This document shows, one piece after another, positions 28,218 through 37,022 of a stretch of DNA of 64,000 bases. Positions within the stretch are counted from its first letter, which is position 1, and each line of letters opens with the position of its first letter. This DNA is from Ensifer aridi (GTDB lineage: Bacteria > Pseudomonadota > Alphaproteobacteria > Rhizobiales > Rhizobiaceae). The stretch lies in contig NZ_LUAV01000032.1 of the NCBI RefSeq assembly GCF_002078505.1, forward strand, positions 303,363 through 367,362, written 5' to 3'. The notes under the pieces were generated by a model. The model searched no databases and had not been told where the DNA came from. It saw only the letters and a program-made list of their open reading frames with translations. A program made the position numbers and the translations under genes.

Positions 28218-28610
28218 ATGACGAATTTGCTGCCCGCCCTTTATGAGGGGCATGCCTCGATCACCCTCCAGACTCTCTTCAGAGATGCGCTCGAAGCCTA
28301 TGACGACTGGGAGGAAGGGATGCCCGAGCCGATCGTTTCCTTCGAAGGCAAGGTGCTTCCGATCAGCGATGTCTTCGAGTGGATGAAACCCTGCACCGAC
28401 ATCATGCCCGCCAATATGCTCGGCATTGTCACCGACCGGCTGACCAAGCCCTGGAACGGCGAGGGCCCGCTCGACGAGATGACCTTTTCCACCGCAGCGC
28501 GCGTCATGTCCATTCTCGTCAGGCGCCGTGTCAGACGCTTCGGCCGCGGTTCTATCGAGGCTTTTGCCGATCGTTTCAGCCAGACCATGCACCCCGGACA
28601 ACAAAGCTGA
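28218..28610 (+). CDS. Small protein of unknown function after urt operon
   Basis: The 130-residue protein has no signal peptide or membrane helix, mixed helix-rich composition, and an arginine-rich C-terminal helix (ILVRRRVRRFGRGSIEAFADRF). No family was recognised. The ATG at 28218 follows CGGAGGAGA; the frame is open to 28110 without a better start. It lies 236 bases after urtE, with nothing recognised in between, so it may have its own promoter. A strong hairpin follows. Confidence 0.7.
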   Translation: MTNLLPALYEGHASITLQTLFRDALEAYDDWEEGMPEPIVSFEGKVLPISDVFEWMKPCTDIMPANMLGIVTDRLTKPWNGEGPLDEMTFSTAARVMSILVRRRVRRFGRGSIEAFADRFSQTMHPGQQS

Positions 28611-28621
28611 GCCGCGAGCCC

Positions 28622-28655
28622 GCAAAACAGCGCTGCCGAGGCTGCGCTGTTTTGC
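28622..28655. terminator. Perfect hairpin after the 28218-28610 gene
   Basis: A twelve-pair perfect stem (GCAAAACAGCGC / GCGCTGTTTTGC) with a ten-base loop starts 12 bases after the stop codon. It has no long T-run outside the stem, but the stem itself ends in TTTTGC. Transcription termination is the likely role. Confidence 0.7.
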
Positions 28656-28713
28656 ATTCGCCGGACAGTGTGGGTCTTCTGGTCCCGGGCTTCGGCAGCT
28701 TTACATAAGATAT

Positions 28714-28727
28714 TGGTAGCGCTACCA
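28714..28727. promoter_or_regulatory. LacI-family operator of the sugar ABC operon
   Basis: TGGTAGCGCTACCA is a perfect 14-base palindrome with the central CG step typical of LacI/GalR operators. It lies 257 bases before the binding-protein ATG. The LacI-type regulator at 33753 ends the same cluster and is the likely ligand. The rest of the 374-base gap (28611-28984) holds a hairpin and no further recognised element. Confidence 0.8.
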
Positions 28728-28984
28728 TTTCGCTCGACGCCCCGGGAGGAGCCTGTCTGGCGTCATTGGACTCGCGTATCGATATGTCGTGCCGGATCGG
28801 CGACTGAAGCAAATCTGGGTTTCAGAACTCGGAGACCGAGAGGATGCTTCGGAAAGCTCCGGGGCGTTCCTCGTGTACGAGTGAATCTCCGGTGCTTCGG
28901 GCCGCAGACGTGTCTGCGGCGAGTAATCGATGTCTGGATCCTCTTTCGATGCCCTGTCCCAGCAAGATAACGGGAGGGAATTCG

Positions 28985-30109
28985 ATGACCGGAAAATTCC
29001 TCAGCGGCATTCTCACGGCCGCTGCAGTCGCGCTTCTATCCACCACCGCCGCCGCAGAACCTGAAATCGTCAGCGGGCCTTCGGCCGATCCGGATTGCTT
29101 CGCACCCTGGTCGTCCGAAACGAAATTCTTCAAATTCCCGAAGAAGGAAGGGCCCTATCGGATCGCCCTCGCCAACGGCTATATCGCCAACACCTGGCGC
29201 ATCCAGATGATCCAGACGGCCAAGGCCTATGCCGCACAGCCGGACGTTGCGGCCAAGCTCAAGGAATTCAAGGTCGTCTCGACGGGCGAGGACGTCCCGG
29301 CCCAGATCTCGGCGATCAACAACTTCATCGACTCCGGCTATGACGCGATCATCGTCAATGCTCAGAACCCGACCGCTTTCGGCCCGGTCATCAAGCGGGC
29401 GAAGGAAGCCGGCGTCGTTCTCGTCGCCTTCGACAACATCCTAGATACCGAGGACGCCATCAACGTCAATGTCGACCAGAAGGGCCTCGGCGTGCTTTGG
29501 GCCAAGTGGCTCGCCAAGCATCTGCCGGAAGGCGGCAAGATCCTCGAGGTCCGCGGCGTCCCCGGCACCTCCGTCGACACCGACCGGCATAACGGCATCC
29601 AGGAGACATTCGCCGCGACGGGCAAGAAGTGGGACGTCGTCGAGGTGCTCGGTAAATGGGACGATCCGACGGCGCAGAAGGCAACGGCCGATGCGATTGC
29701 CGTGCACAAGAAATTCGACGGCATCACCGCGCAGGGCGGCGACACCGGCGTCGTGCAGGCGATGATCGATGCCGGCCATCCTTTCGTGCCCTTCGGCGGC
29801 GAGACCGAGAACGGTTTCCGCAAGTTCTGCGCCAAGCACTCGGCCGACGGGCTGAAGTGCTCGTCCGCCGGCACCGGCCCCGCCCAGGTTGCCGTCGCCA
29901 TCAAGACGGCGATTGCGGCCCTCGAGGGTGAGGTGGTGCCGCAGTCGATCAAGCTGCCGCTGGCGATCGTCGAGGATCCGAACTTCAAGGAGGGCCAGGA
30001 TTATTATCCGGACCAGTCCGACAATTTCTTCGTCGGCAATGCCTTCCCGACCTGCGACATCAACTTTACCGCCCAGGAGATCATGGGTCAGAGCAAGGAG
30101 AACCAGTAG
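28985..30109 (+). CDS. Sugar ABC transporter, ribose-type binding protein
   Basis: Periplasmic binding protein of the RbsB/Peripla_BP_4 family, 374 residues. The signal peptide ends near STTAAAE. The fold is recognised from RIALANGYIANTWRIQMIQTAKAYA, QISAINNFIDSGYDAIIVNAQNP and GVVLVAFDNILD, with GGKILEVRGVPGTSVDTDRHNGIQE and FDGITAQGGDTGVVQAMIDAG. Such proteins bind monosaccharides; the substrate is not evident. ATG 28985 follows GGGAGG, and an upstream in-frame ATG at 28844 would remove the signal peptide from the N-terminus. It is first in a four-gene transporter operon with a LacI regulator at the end. Confidence 0.92.
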   Translation: MTGKFLSGILTAAAVALLSTTAAAEPEIVSGPSADPDCFAPWSSETKFFKFPKKEGPYRIALANGYIANTWRIQMIQTAKAYAAQPDVAAKLKEFKVVSTGEDVPAQISAINNFIDSGYDAIIVNAQNPTAFGPVIKRAKEAGVVLVAFDNILDTEDAINVNVDQKGLGVLWAKWLAKHLPEGGKILEVRGVPGTSVDTDRHNGIQETFAATGKKWDVVEVLGKWDDPTAQKATADAIAVHKKFDGITAQGGDTGVVQAMIDAGHPFVPFGGETENGFRKFCAKHSADGLKCSSAGTGPAQVAVAIKTAIAALEGEVVPQSIKLPLAIVEDPNFKEGQDYYPDQSDNFFVGNAFPTCDINFTAQEIMGQSKENQ

Positions 30110-30128
30110 GTTCCCGTTGAACAACTGA

Positions 30129-30158
30129 GGCGCATGCCGCATGTGCGCGGCATGCGCC
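30129..30158 (+). promoter_or_regulatory. Hairpin between binding-protein and ATPase genes
   Basis: GGCGCATGCCGC / GCGGCATGCGCC is a perfect twelve-pair stem with a six-base loop in the 74-base gap. With no T-run it probably stabilises the upstream mRNA, giving differential expression of the binding protein. The same arrangement occurs after urtA. Confidence 0.75.
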
Positions 30159-30183
30159 GGCAACCCACGCTCCGAGGCACCCC

Positions 30184-31731
30184 ATGACCGCAGCAGAGAC
30201 ACCGCCGCCGCTCATCCGCATGGAAGGCGTATCGAAGCGCTATGGCGGTGTCCGCGCTCTGGAGAATGCGCAGTTGGAGGTCGCGCCCGGCGGGATTCAC
30301 GCGATTCTCGGCGAGAACGGCGCCGGCAAGTCGACGCTCATCAAGATCATGGCTGGCGTGGTGGCGGCGGACGAAGGCCGTATGCTCTTCGACGGTCGCG
30401 AAGTGAACTTCCGCTCGCCGGCCGAAGCGGCGGCGGCAGGGATCGCCTGCGTGTTCCAGGAACTTTCGCTGATCCCGGACCTGAGCGTCGCCGACAACAT
30501 CGTCATTTCCAACCCGCCTCGCCGTTTCGGCATGATCGACCGACGCGCTCAGCGCGCAATTGCGGAGGAGGCCCTGGCGCGCGCGGGTGCCGAGGACATC
30601 CACCCTCGCGCCGCGGTGAAGGATCTGCCGCTCTCGCGCCGGCAAATGGTGGAGATCGCCAAGGCGCTCACCGTAAAGCCGCGCGCGCTCATCCTCGACG
30701 AGGCGACCTCGGCATTGACGGCCGGCGACGTCGCGAAGGTCTTCGCGGTGCTCAAGCGCCTGCGGGAGGAAGGTCTTGCCCTGCTTTACATCTCGCATCG
30801 CATGCATGAGATCGCCGAACTTGCCGACACCTGCACGGTGTTTCGCAACGGCCGCAATGTCGCGACCTTCGAGGCAGGGACGCGCAGCAACGGTGAGATC
30901 GTCGAAATGATGATCGGGCGCGAATACAGCCACGTCTTTCCGCCGAAAGCCATCCGGATGGCAGAGCCCGCAAAGGCGCCCGTGCTCGAATGCCGCAATC
31001 TCGGCTGGACCGATCGCCTGCGCGACATTTCGCTTACGGTCGGTGAGGGTGAGGTCGTCGGCCTTGGCGGCCTCGAGGGCCAAGGCCAGCGGCTGCTTCT
31101 CCTCGCTCTCTTCGGCGTGCTTCGCGGGACCACGGGCTCCGTGCTGATCGACGGGGCGCCGGTGACGATCAGCAGCCCGGCCACGGCGCGCAAATCGCCG
31201 CTGTCGATGGCGCTCATCCCGGAGGACCGCAACACGGAAGGATTGATGCTGCCGATGACGGTGCGCGAGAACCTTTCCTTTGCCGCCCTCGACCGGGTTT
31301 CGCGCGGCGGCGTCATCGATCGGGACAAGGAGGAGCGTCTGATCGACGACATGGTGCGTCTCCTGGAGATCAAGACCGCCGGCCTCGACGTGCCCGTCGG
31401 CGCGCTCTCCGGCGGCAATCAGCAGAAGGTCGTCATCGCCAAATGGCTGATGCGAACGCCTCGGATTATCCTGCTCAACGACCCGACCCGCGGCATCGAC
31501 GTCGGTACGAAGCAGGAGCTCTACCAGTTGCTGCGGCGTCTGGCCGAGTCCGGCGCGGCGATCCTTTTCTATTCGACCGACTACGACGAACTGATCGGCT
31601 GCTGCGACCGAGTGCTGGTCCTCTATGACGGGCGCGTCGTCCGTGAACTCGAGGGCGGCGAGATCACCGAACGGGCGCTGATCGCAAGCGCCCTCAACGT
31701 TCAGGCAGGGCAGGAGGGGACGGCGGTATGA
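30184..31731 (+). CDS. Sugar ABC transporter, double ATPase (RbsA/XylG type)
   Basis: Cytoplasmic energiser of the sugar importer, 515 residues with two ATP-binding cassettes. The first has Walker A GENGAGKST, signature LPLSRRQMVEIAKAL and Walker B ALILDEATSAL. The second has a degenerate Walker A (GGLEGQGQR), as is normal for this class, a good signature LSGGNQQKVVIAKWL and Walker B IILLNDPTRGIDVGTK. It overlaps the first permease gene by four bases. Confidence 0.94.
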   Translation: MTAAETPPPLIRMEGVSKRYGGVRALENAQLEVAPGGIHAILGENGAGKSTLIKIMAGVVAADEGRMLFDGREVNFRSPAEAAAAGIACVFQELSLIPDLSVADNIVISNPPRRFGMIDRRAQRAIAEEALARAGAEDIHPRAAVKDLPLSRRQMVEIAKALTVKPRALILDEATSALTAGDVAKVFAVLKRLREEGLALLYISHRMHEIAELADTCTVFRNGRNVATFEAGTRSNGEIVEMMIGREYSHVFPPKAIRMAEPAKAPVLECRNLGWTDRLRDISLTVGEGEVVGLGGLEGQGQRLLLLALFGVLRGTTGSVLIDGAPVTISSPATARKSPLSMALIPEDRNTEGLMLPMTVRENLSFAALDRVSRGGVIDRDKEERLIDDMVRLLEIKTAGLDVPVGALSGGNQQKVVIAKWLMRTPRIILLNDPTRGIDVGTKQELYQLLRRLAESGAAILFYSTDYDELIGCCDRVLVLYDGRVVRELEGGEITERALIASALNVQAGQEGTAV

Positions 31732-32708
31732 GCGAATGGCGCTTCTGGCTGAACGAACAGCGCGGCACATTGATGGGGCTTGCGATTTTTCTGGTGATGT
31801 TCGTCGTTTATGTCGCCAACCACCCGGCCGGCTTCACAGCGAACGTCGTCCATACGGCCGCCAACAAGGGCGTGCTGCTCGCCTTTGTGGCGATGGCGCA
31901 GGCGCTGGTGGTGATCACCGCCGGCATCGACCTGTCGGTCGGCATGATCTTCGTTCTCACCAATTGCATAGCATCCTGGATTGTCGTCGGGGCAGCGGTA
32001 CCGAGCGCCCTCGGCGTCGTCGCCGTGCTGGCGGCCGGCATGCTCTGCGGTGCGGTCAACGGGCTCCTGGTGATCTACGGCCGTCTGCAGCCGATCGTCG
32101 CGACCATCGCCACCGGAGCCGTCTATTTCGGCCTGGCGCTGTTGCTGAGGCCGTTTCCCGGCGGCTCCGTCAACGAGGAACTCGCCGACGCTCTGACCGG
32201 ACGGCTCTTCGGCGTCATCCCGTCGAGCCTTGTCGCGCTGACGGCGGTCGTGCTGATCGTCTGGTTGCCCTTCCGGCGCTCGGTCGTGGGCCGGGCGGCT
32301 TACGCGGCGGGCTCTTCCGAGCCGGCGGCCTTCATGTCCGGCATGCCGATCCGGCGCGGCAAGTTCGCGGCCTATCTCCTCGGCGGCTTGCTCGCCGGCA
32401 TGGGAGGTCTGTTCCTCACCTTCTTCACCTATACCGGCGAGGCCGCCTATGCCAGCGGCAGCGCCTATACGCTCTGGTCGATAGCCGCAGTCGTGCTCGG
32501 CGGCGTGTCGCTTTATGGCGGGCGCGGCAGTGCCGTCGGGGCGATCTTCGGCGCCTTTGCCGCCCGCACCACCGGCGACATGCTGTTCGCCTTCGACGTC
32601 GAACCGCTCTGGCAGCCCCTGCTCCAGGGCATCGTGCTGATGATCGCCGTCAGCATAGGCTCGCTCGCCCTGTTGCGTGTCCGAAACCGTCTGGATTGGT
32701 TCCAATGA
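31728..32708 (+). CDS. Sugar ABC transporter, permease (RbsC type)
   Basis: Inner-membrane subunit of 326 residues with about nine hydrophobic helices. Family motifs are LVVITAGIDLSVGMIFVLTN, GLLVIYGRLQPIVATIATGAVYFGLALLLRPFPGG and AAVVLGGVSLYGGRGSAVGAIFGAF. The four-base overlaps on both sides (ATGA) mark tight coupling with the ATPase and second permease. A second, distinct RbsC-type permease follows, so the channel is probably a heterodimer. Confidence 0.93.
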   Translation: MSEWRFWLNEQRGTLMGLAIFLVMFVVYVANHPAGFTANVVHTAANKGVLLAFVAMAQALVVITAGIDLSVGMIFVLTNCIASWIVVGAAVPSALGVVAVLAAGMLCGAVNGLLVIYGRLQPIVATIATGAVYFGLALLLRPFPGGSVNEELADALTGRLFGVIPSSLVALTAVVLIVWLPFRRSVVGRAAYAAGSSEPAAFMSGMPIRRGKFAAYLLGGLLAGMGGLFLTFFTYTGEAAYASGSAYTLWSIAAVVLGGVSLYGGRGSAVGAIFGAFAARTTGDMLFAFDVEPLWQPLLQGIVLMIAVSIGSLALLRVRNRLDWFQ

Positions 32709-33697
32709 GCGAGACGTCCGAGCGCCGCATGTCGATCAGGGCGCGCCTGCCCGGCTTTCTCCGCCGCGCGGACCCCGCCGTCGTCACCGCCTTCGGCTGC
32801 ATTCTGCTGCTGCTCTTCCTCGGCAGTCTCTATTCCAGCAATTTCCTCTCGCCCGATTATCTGCTGCAGCAGCTCAAGGTCGCCTCCTTCCTCGGTGTCG
32901 TCGCCGCGGGGATGATGGTCGCCATCCTTCTCGGCCACATCGATCTTTCCGTCCCTTGGGTGATGACGGCCGGTGCGATGATGGCCTGTGCCGTCGCCGG
33001 TTTCGGCGACACCGGCTCCGTTGCCGCCATTCCTGCCGGCGTGCTTTGCGGGGTGGCCTTCGGGCTGTTGAACGGCATCGGAGTGGCTTTCCTGCGCATC
33101 CCTTCGATGATCGTGACGCTCGCGTCGAATGTCGTGGCGCAGGGACTGATGGTCGTTTACACCGGCGGCTTCTCGCCGCAGGATTCGGCCCCGCCTGCCG
33201 TACGGTGGCTCGCGACCGGTGCGGTTGTTCCGGGCCTCCCGAATGCGATTCTCGTCTGGGGTGGGGTGAGCGTCGCGATGGTGTTCCTGCTCACCCGCAC
33301 CGCCTTCGGGCGGGCCGTTTACGGCATCGGCAACAGTGAACGCGCCGCCTTTCTCTCCGGGGTCGGCACGCGCCGTGTCATCATGACCGCTTTCGTCATC
33401 TCCGGCGCCTTGAGCGCCTTCGGCGGCGTGCTTCTGGCCGGCTATGCCTCGAAGGCGGCGCAGGCAATGGGCGACCCTTATCTGCTGCCGTCGATCGCAG
33501 CGGTCGTGCTCGGCGGCACCTCCATCCTCGGCGGACGGGGCTCCTATTTCGGCACGGTCGCTGGCGTCATCCTGATCACCCTCCTGCAATCCATCCTATC
33601 GGTCATGCAGATGCCGGAGGCCGGCCGGCAGATCGTCTACGGTGTCGTCATCATCGTCATGCTCTTGCTTTACGGCCGTGCGCCGCCGAACCGGTGA
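32705..33697 (+). CDS. Sugar ABC transporter, second permease (RbsC type)
   Basis: Second membrane subunit, 330 residues. Motifs are MMVAILLGHIDLSVPWVMTAGAMMA, GVAFLRIPSMIVTLASNVVAQGL, YGIGNSERAAFLSGV and AAVVLGGTSILGGRGSYFGTVAGVI. The ATG at 32705 overlaps the previous stop (ATGA). A longer reading frame running back to 31736 is only the shadow frame of the first permease. A heterodimeric permease pair occurs in several rhizobial CUT2 transporters. Confidence 0.93.
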   Translation: MSETSERRMSIRARLPGFLRRADPAVVTAFGCILLLLFLGSLYSSNFLSPDYLLQQLKVASFLGVVAAGMMVAILLGHIDLSVPWVMTAGAMMACAVAGFGDTGSVAAIPAGVLCGVAFGLLNGIGVAFLRIPSMIVTLASNVVAQGLMVVYTGGFSPQDSAPPAVRWLATGAVVPGLPNAILVWGGVSVAMVFLLTRTAFGRAVYGIGNSERAAFLSGVGTRRVIMTAFVISGALSAFGGVLLAGYASKAAQAMGDPYLLPSIAAVVLGGTSILGGRGSYFGTVAGVILITLLQSILSVMQMPEAGRQIVYGVVIIVMLLLYGRAPPNR

Positions 33698-33752
33698 CCT
33701 ACACTTCGGGACCATTCACCCCGCTGTCATGAAAGCGCGATAGGCGGAGGGG

Positions 33753-34736
33753 ATGGTGACACTGCAACAGATAGCCTTTCACGCCGGCTGCTCGCTGGCG
33801 ACGGTTTCGCGCGCCTTGAAAGGCGAGGGGCCGGTCAGCGACGAGATGGTGCGGCGGGTGCGCCGCGCCGCAGCCGAACTCGGCTACAGGCCTCCGTTTT
33901 CTGCAGGAGCGAACGCGCGCAATCGCCCGGTCGTTGGTGTATTGGTCCCAAGCGTGACCAATCCGGTCTTCGCTGCTTCTCTCGGCGGCATCCAGCATCG
34001 CATGCAGGCTGCCGGACATGGTGTCCTGATCGCCCAGTCGAACTACGATCCGGCCTCAGAAGCGCGGGCGGTCGCCGCGCTTCTCGAACAGCGGCCGACA
34101 GGGCTGATCCTGACGCTCTGCAATGCCGAGACAAGCGAGGCGCTTTCGGCAGCCCTGCCGCCGACGATCCTGCTCAACAACCGCCCGGTTCCGCGCTTTC
34201 CTGCGGCGGTGACGGTCGACAATCATCGCGCTGGCCGCGAGATCACCCGCCACATCCTCACCCACGGGCATCGCCGCATTCTGTTCGTTTCCGGGCATTT
34301 CGCCTCCTCCGACCGCGCGCGTCTGCGTTACGAAGGCTATTGTGCGGCAATGGACGAGGCCGGGGATGCGCCGCTTCCCGCAATGGAGATCCCCTTCGTC
34401 GATGGTTACGAGCAACTGGATCTCTCCGGAGTGATGGAAGGGTTCCAGCCCACCGCGGTCGTCGCGTCCAACGACCTGCTCGCGCTCGGCGTCGTCGGTG
34501 CGCTGCGGCGGGAGGGGCTTTCCGTCCCGAACGACGTTTCCGTTGCAGGCTTTGACGGGATCGCCATCGGCCGGCTGATGAGCCCTTCTCTGACGACGAT
34601 GGCGATGCCGGACGGCGATATGGGCGTGGCCGCGGCGGCCATGCTGCTCGATATCGCCGAAAATGCCCTGCAGTGCCGGCACCTCTGCCTCGACCACCGG
34701 CTTTATTCGGGCGGGACCGTGAGGATGGCGGCATGA
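33753..34736 (+). CDS. LacI-family transcriptional regulator
   Basis: Sugar-responsive repressor, 327 residues. The N-terminal helix-turn-helix is LQQIAFHAGCSLATVSRALKGEGPVSDEMVRRVRRAAAELGYRP. A periplasmic-binding-like ligand domain follows (VVGVLVPSVTNPVFAASLGGIQHRMQAAGHGVLIAQSNYD, FDGIAIGRLMSPSLTTMAMPD). It lies 55 bases after the second permease, on the same strand, so it is probably part of the operon. Its operator is most likely the palindrome at 28714-28727. Confidence 0.93.
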   Translation: MVTLQQIAFHAGCSLATVSRALKGEGPVSDEMVRRVRRAAAELGYRPPFSAGANARNRPVVGVLVPSVTNPVFAASLGGIQHRMQAAGHGVLIAQSNYDPASEARAVAALLEQRPTGLILTLCNAETSEALSAALPPTILLNNRPVPRFPAAVTVDNHRAGREITRHILTHGHRRILFVSGHFASSDRARLRYEGYCAAMDEAGDAPLPAMEIPFVDGYEQLDLSGVMEGFQPTAVVASNDLLALGVVGALRREGLSVPNDVSVAGFDGIAIGRLMSPSLTTMAMPDGDMGVAAAAMLLDIAENALQCRHLCLDHRLYSGGTVRMAA

Positions 34737-34926
34737 AGTGCGTGCCGGCATTAGCGGCAGTCGGGGCCGACAAGTCAGCCCGTCGCCTCGACCAGAAAAC
34801 TACGCCAAAATAAGAGCGGGCCGATTGAAGCTGTCCAGGCGCCTCTCGTGCCCTCACGAGATCTCGATTTTACCGACGTCGTTCCGCGCATTAGGCTTTA
34901 ACCAGGAACTTTCAGGGAGGTTAGCC

Positions 34927-35553
34927 ATGAAACGCCGGCTGGTATTAGTCATGGCCGCACTGGCCTGTTCGGTGATCTCATCTCATGCTCAAGACACTTC
35001 AATGAGCTTCTTCGTCACCAGCACAAACCCGGGGAAGGGTGGAGATCTCGGAGGACTTGCAGGCGCCGATGCCCATTGCAGCGCGCTGGCAACGGCCAGC
35101 GGCTCGACCGGTAAGACCTGGAGAGCCTATCTCTCCACCGACACCGAGAATGCCAAGGATCGCATAGGGACAGGTCCCTGGTACAACGCCAAAGGCGAAA
35201 AGATCGCCGACGACGTCACCTCACTTCACAGCGATCGCAACAATCTGACGAAGCAGACGGCGCTCAACGAAAAAGGCGAAGTCATCCCCGGCCGCGGTGA
35301 CAGTCCGAACCGCCATGACATTCTCACCGGCTCGAAGCCTGATGGGACAGCAGCGCCGGAAACCTGCGGCAACTGGACCATGGGCGGCGCGGAAGGCGCA
35401 GCTATCGTTGGCCACAGCGACCGCACCGGCTTGGACGACTCGGATGCGGCAAAATCATGGAACTCTTCGCATTCGACCCGAGGTGGCTGCTCACAGGAGG
35501 CATTGCGGAGCACCGGTGGAGACGGTCTCATCTACTGCTTCGCAGCCAACTGA
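34927..35553 (+). CDS. Secreted lectin/endostatin-like protein
   Basis: Probably exported: the 208-residue product starts with a short signal peptide (MKRRLVLVMAALACSVISSHAQ). The mature part has the pattern FFVTSTNPGKGGDLGGLAGADAHCSALA, WRAYLSTDTENAKDRIGTGPWYNAKGE and a C-terminal TRGGCSQEALRSTGGDGLIYCFA. This resembles the C-type-lectin/endostatin-like fold of secreted bacterial proteins often annotated as lectin. At least four cysteines could form disulphides. ATG 34927 follows AGGGAGG. Function and ligand are unknown. It is a single gene after the sugar operon. Confidence 0.7.
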   Translation: MKRRLVLVMAALACSVISSHAQDTSMSFFVTSTNPGKGGDLGGLAGADAHCSALATASGSTGKTWRAYLSTDTENAKDRIGTGPWYNAKGEKIADDVTSLHSDRNNLTKQTALNEKGEVIPGRGDSPNRHDILTGSKPDGTAAPETCGNWTMGGAEGAAIVGHSDRTGLDDSDAAKSWNSSHSTRGGCSQEALRSTGGDGLIYCFAAN

Positions 35554-35785
35554 GATCACGCGTGGTCCTCGAAACAAGTGCGGATCAACATTGGCCTGTT
35601 ACTCGCAGGGCCTGACGGGTGGGGCGGGCCTATTTAGGTCCAATCGCCGCAACATGCTCATAGCCAGCGCGCGTTGAAGCACACCCAAACAAGCGTTAGC
35701 GGCGATCTAGGCATGCGCGGGCGCCCGGAACAATCGCGGGCGTGCCCGATTACACGTGACAAGCTTGGTATACAGGAATTGGAAG

Positions 35786-36895
35786 ATGGCTAAAGGCACG
35801 GGGACGAGATCTTCGCCGGCAGTGCTCGGGCCGCGAAAGGGAACGCCAAGCCCCAGGCTGGCGGAGACCGAGTTTCGCCGCCGCTTCCTCAGCCGGTTTC
35901 AGGACCCGGCCTTTGATAATCTGCGATCGGAATTGGACAGGATCGCATCGGCGGCGTGGGACGCTTATAAGCATCAGCGAAAGGCACCTCACACCCGCAA
36001 GGCTGGACCTGCCTTTAAGGATCCGGACTACGAGTTATCCGTCGATTGGCTTGCGGCGCGCGATGCCGTTCATGCTGCGCAAGAGCGTCACTTGGAGACC
36101 GACGGTCCAGCGCGCATCCTTTTGATAAGTGGGTCCTCCCGCAGCGAACACACTTGTCCCGGCGAAATGTCGAAATCCTACCGACTGATGAGGATCGCGC
36201 AGGAAACTATGGACCACACCGCCGGGGTGAAGACGACCGTTCTCGAATTGCATCGCCTCGCCGCCGAATATGGGCGGATGATTCATCCTTGCAAGGCCTG
36301 CTTTTCCACATCGCCGGCTCTCTGTCATTGGCCATGCTCCTGCTATCCGAACTATTCGCTTGGACAGGTCCATGACTGGATGAACGAGATCTATCCGATG
36401 TGGGTTGAGGCGCATGGCATTATGATCGTCACGCCGGTCAATTGGTATCACGTGTCTTCGCCGATAAAATTGATGATGGACCGGCTGGTTTGCGCCGACG
36501 GCGGCAACCCTGACCCCACCTCGACCAAGGGCAAGGATGCGACGCTCGCCAAGGCGCTTGAGCTTGAAGGCTGGAGCTATCCCCGACATCTCGCCGGGCG
36601 GATCTTTTCCGTAGTGGTGCATGGTGATGTGGAGGGCGTCGAAAACGTTCGGCGCAGCCTGTCGGACTGGCTTTGCTACATGCATCTCGAACCCGCCGGC
36701 CCATTGGCTGAGCTGGATCGTTATATCGGCTATTGGAAACCTTACGCGCTCAGCCACGAAGAATTGGATGCCGACGAGGCGGTGCAGGAAGAGGTCCGCA
36801 ACGCGGCACGGACATTGGTGGAGGCGGTTACGGCCAAGCGCGCTGGAAAGCTGGTTTCGGCAGGAGGAGGGCTTTCGCAACCACGACAGAAGTAG
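35786..36895 (+). CDS. NADPH-dependent FMN reductase-like flavoprotein
   Basis: A 369-residue protein with a flavodoxin-fold core at about 105-300: ARILLISGSSRSEHTCPGEMSKSYRL is the FMN-phosphate loop, and HGIMIVTPVNWYHVSSPIKLMMDRLVCADGG the isoalloxazine-side loop. The N-terminal 100 residues are extra, basic and helical. A cysteine-rich insert (HPCKACFSTSPALCHWPCSC) is unusual for simple FMN reductases and might bind metal. The ATG at 35786 follows GGAAG; TTG/ATG alternatives 30 bases upstream exist. The 232-base gap before it shows nothing. Physiological substrate unknown. Confidence 0.8.
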   Translation: MAKGTGTRSSPAVLGPRKGTPSPRLAETEFRRRFLSRFQDPAFDNLRSELDRIASAAWDAYKHQRKAPHTRKAGPAFKDPDYELSVDWLAARDAVHAAQERHLETDGPARILLISGSSRSEHTCPGEMSKSYRLMRIAQETMDHTAGVKTTVLELHRLAAEYGRMIHPCKACFSTSPALCHWPCSCYPNYSLGQVHDWMNEIYPMWVEAHGIMIVTPVNWYHVSSPIKLMMDRLVCADGGNPDPTSTKGKDATLAKALELEGWSYPRHLAGRIFSVVVHGDVEGVENVRRSLSDWLCYMHLEPAGPLAELDRYIGYWKPYALSHEELDADEAVQEEVRNAARTLVEAVTAKRAGKLVSAGGGLSQPRQK

Positions 36896-36936
36896 TCGAA
36901 GGTTCGCGCCTGCAAGGGCTCAATTTAGAGCCTACC

Positions 36937-36975
36937 GCATGTTCCTTAAATCGGCTGGGCTTTAAGGCAACATGC
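36937..36975. terminator. Convergent hairpin
   Basis: GCATGTTCCTTAAA pairs with TTTAAGGCAACATGC apart from one bulged C, around a ten-base loop. It lies between the converging flavoprotein and binding-protein genes, where a bidirectional terminator is expected. Confidence 0.65.
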
Positions 36976-37022
36976 AGCAGGCGCGCTCAAGACGGATTCT
37001 CGCGAAGGCGATGGTGTGCAGC

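Noticed and set aside
31736..33697. A 653-residue fusion of two permeases
   Set aside because: The first half is an out-of-frame shadow of the 31728-32708 permease. The real second permease starts at 32705 with an ATGA overlap.
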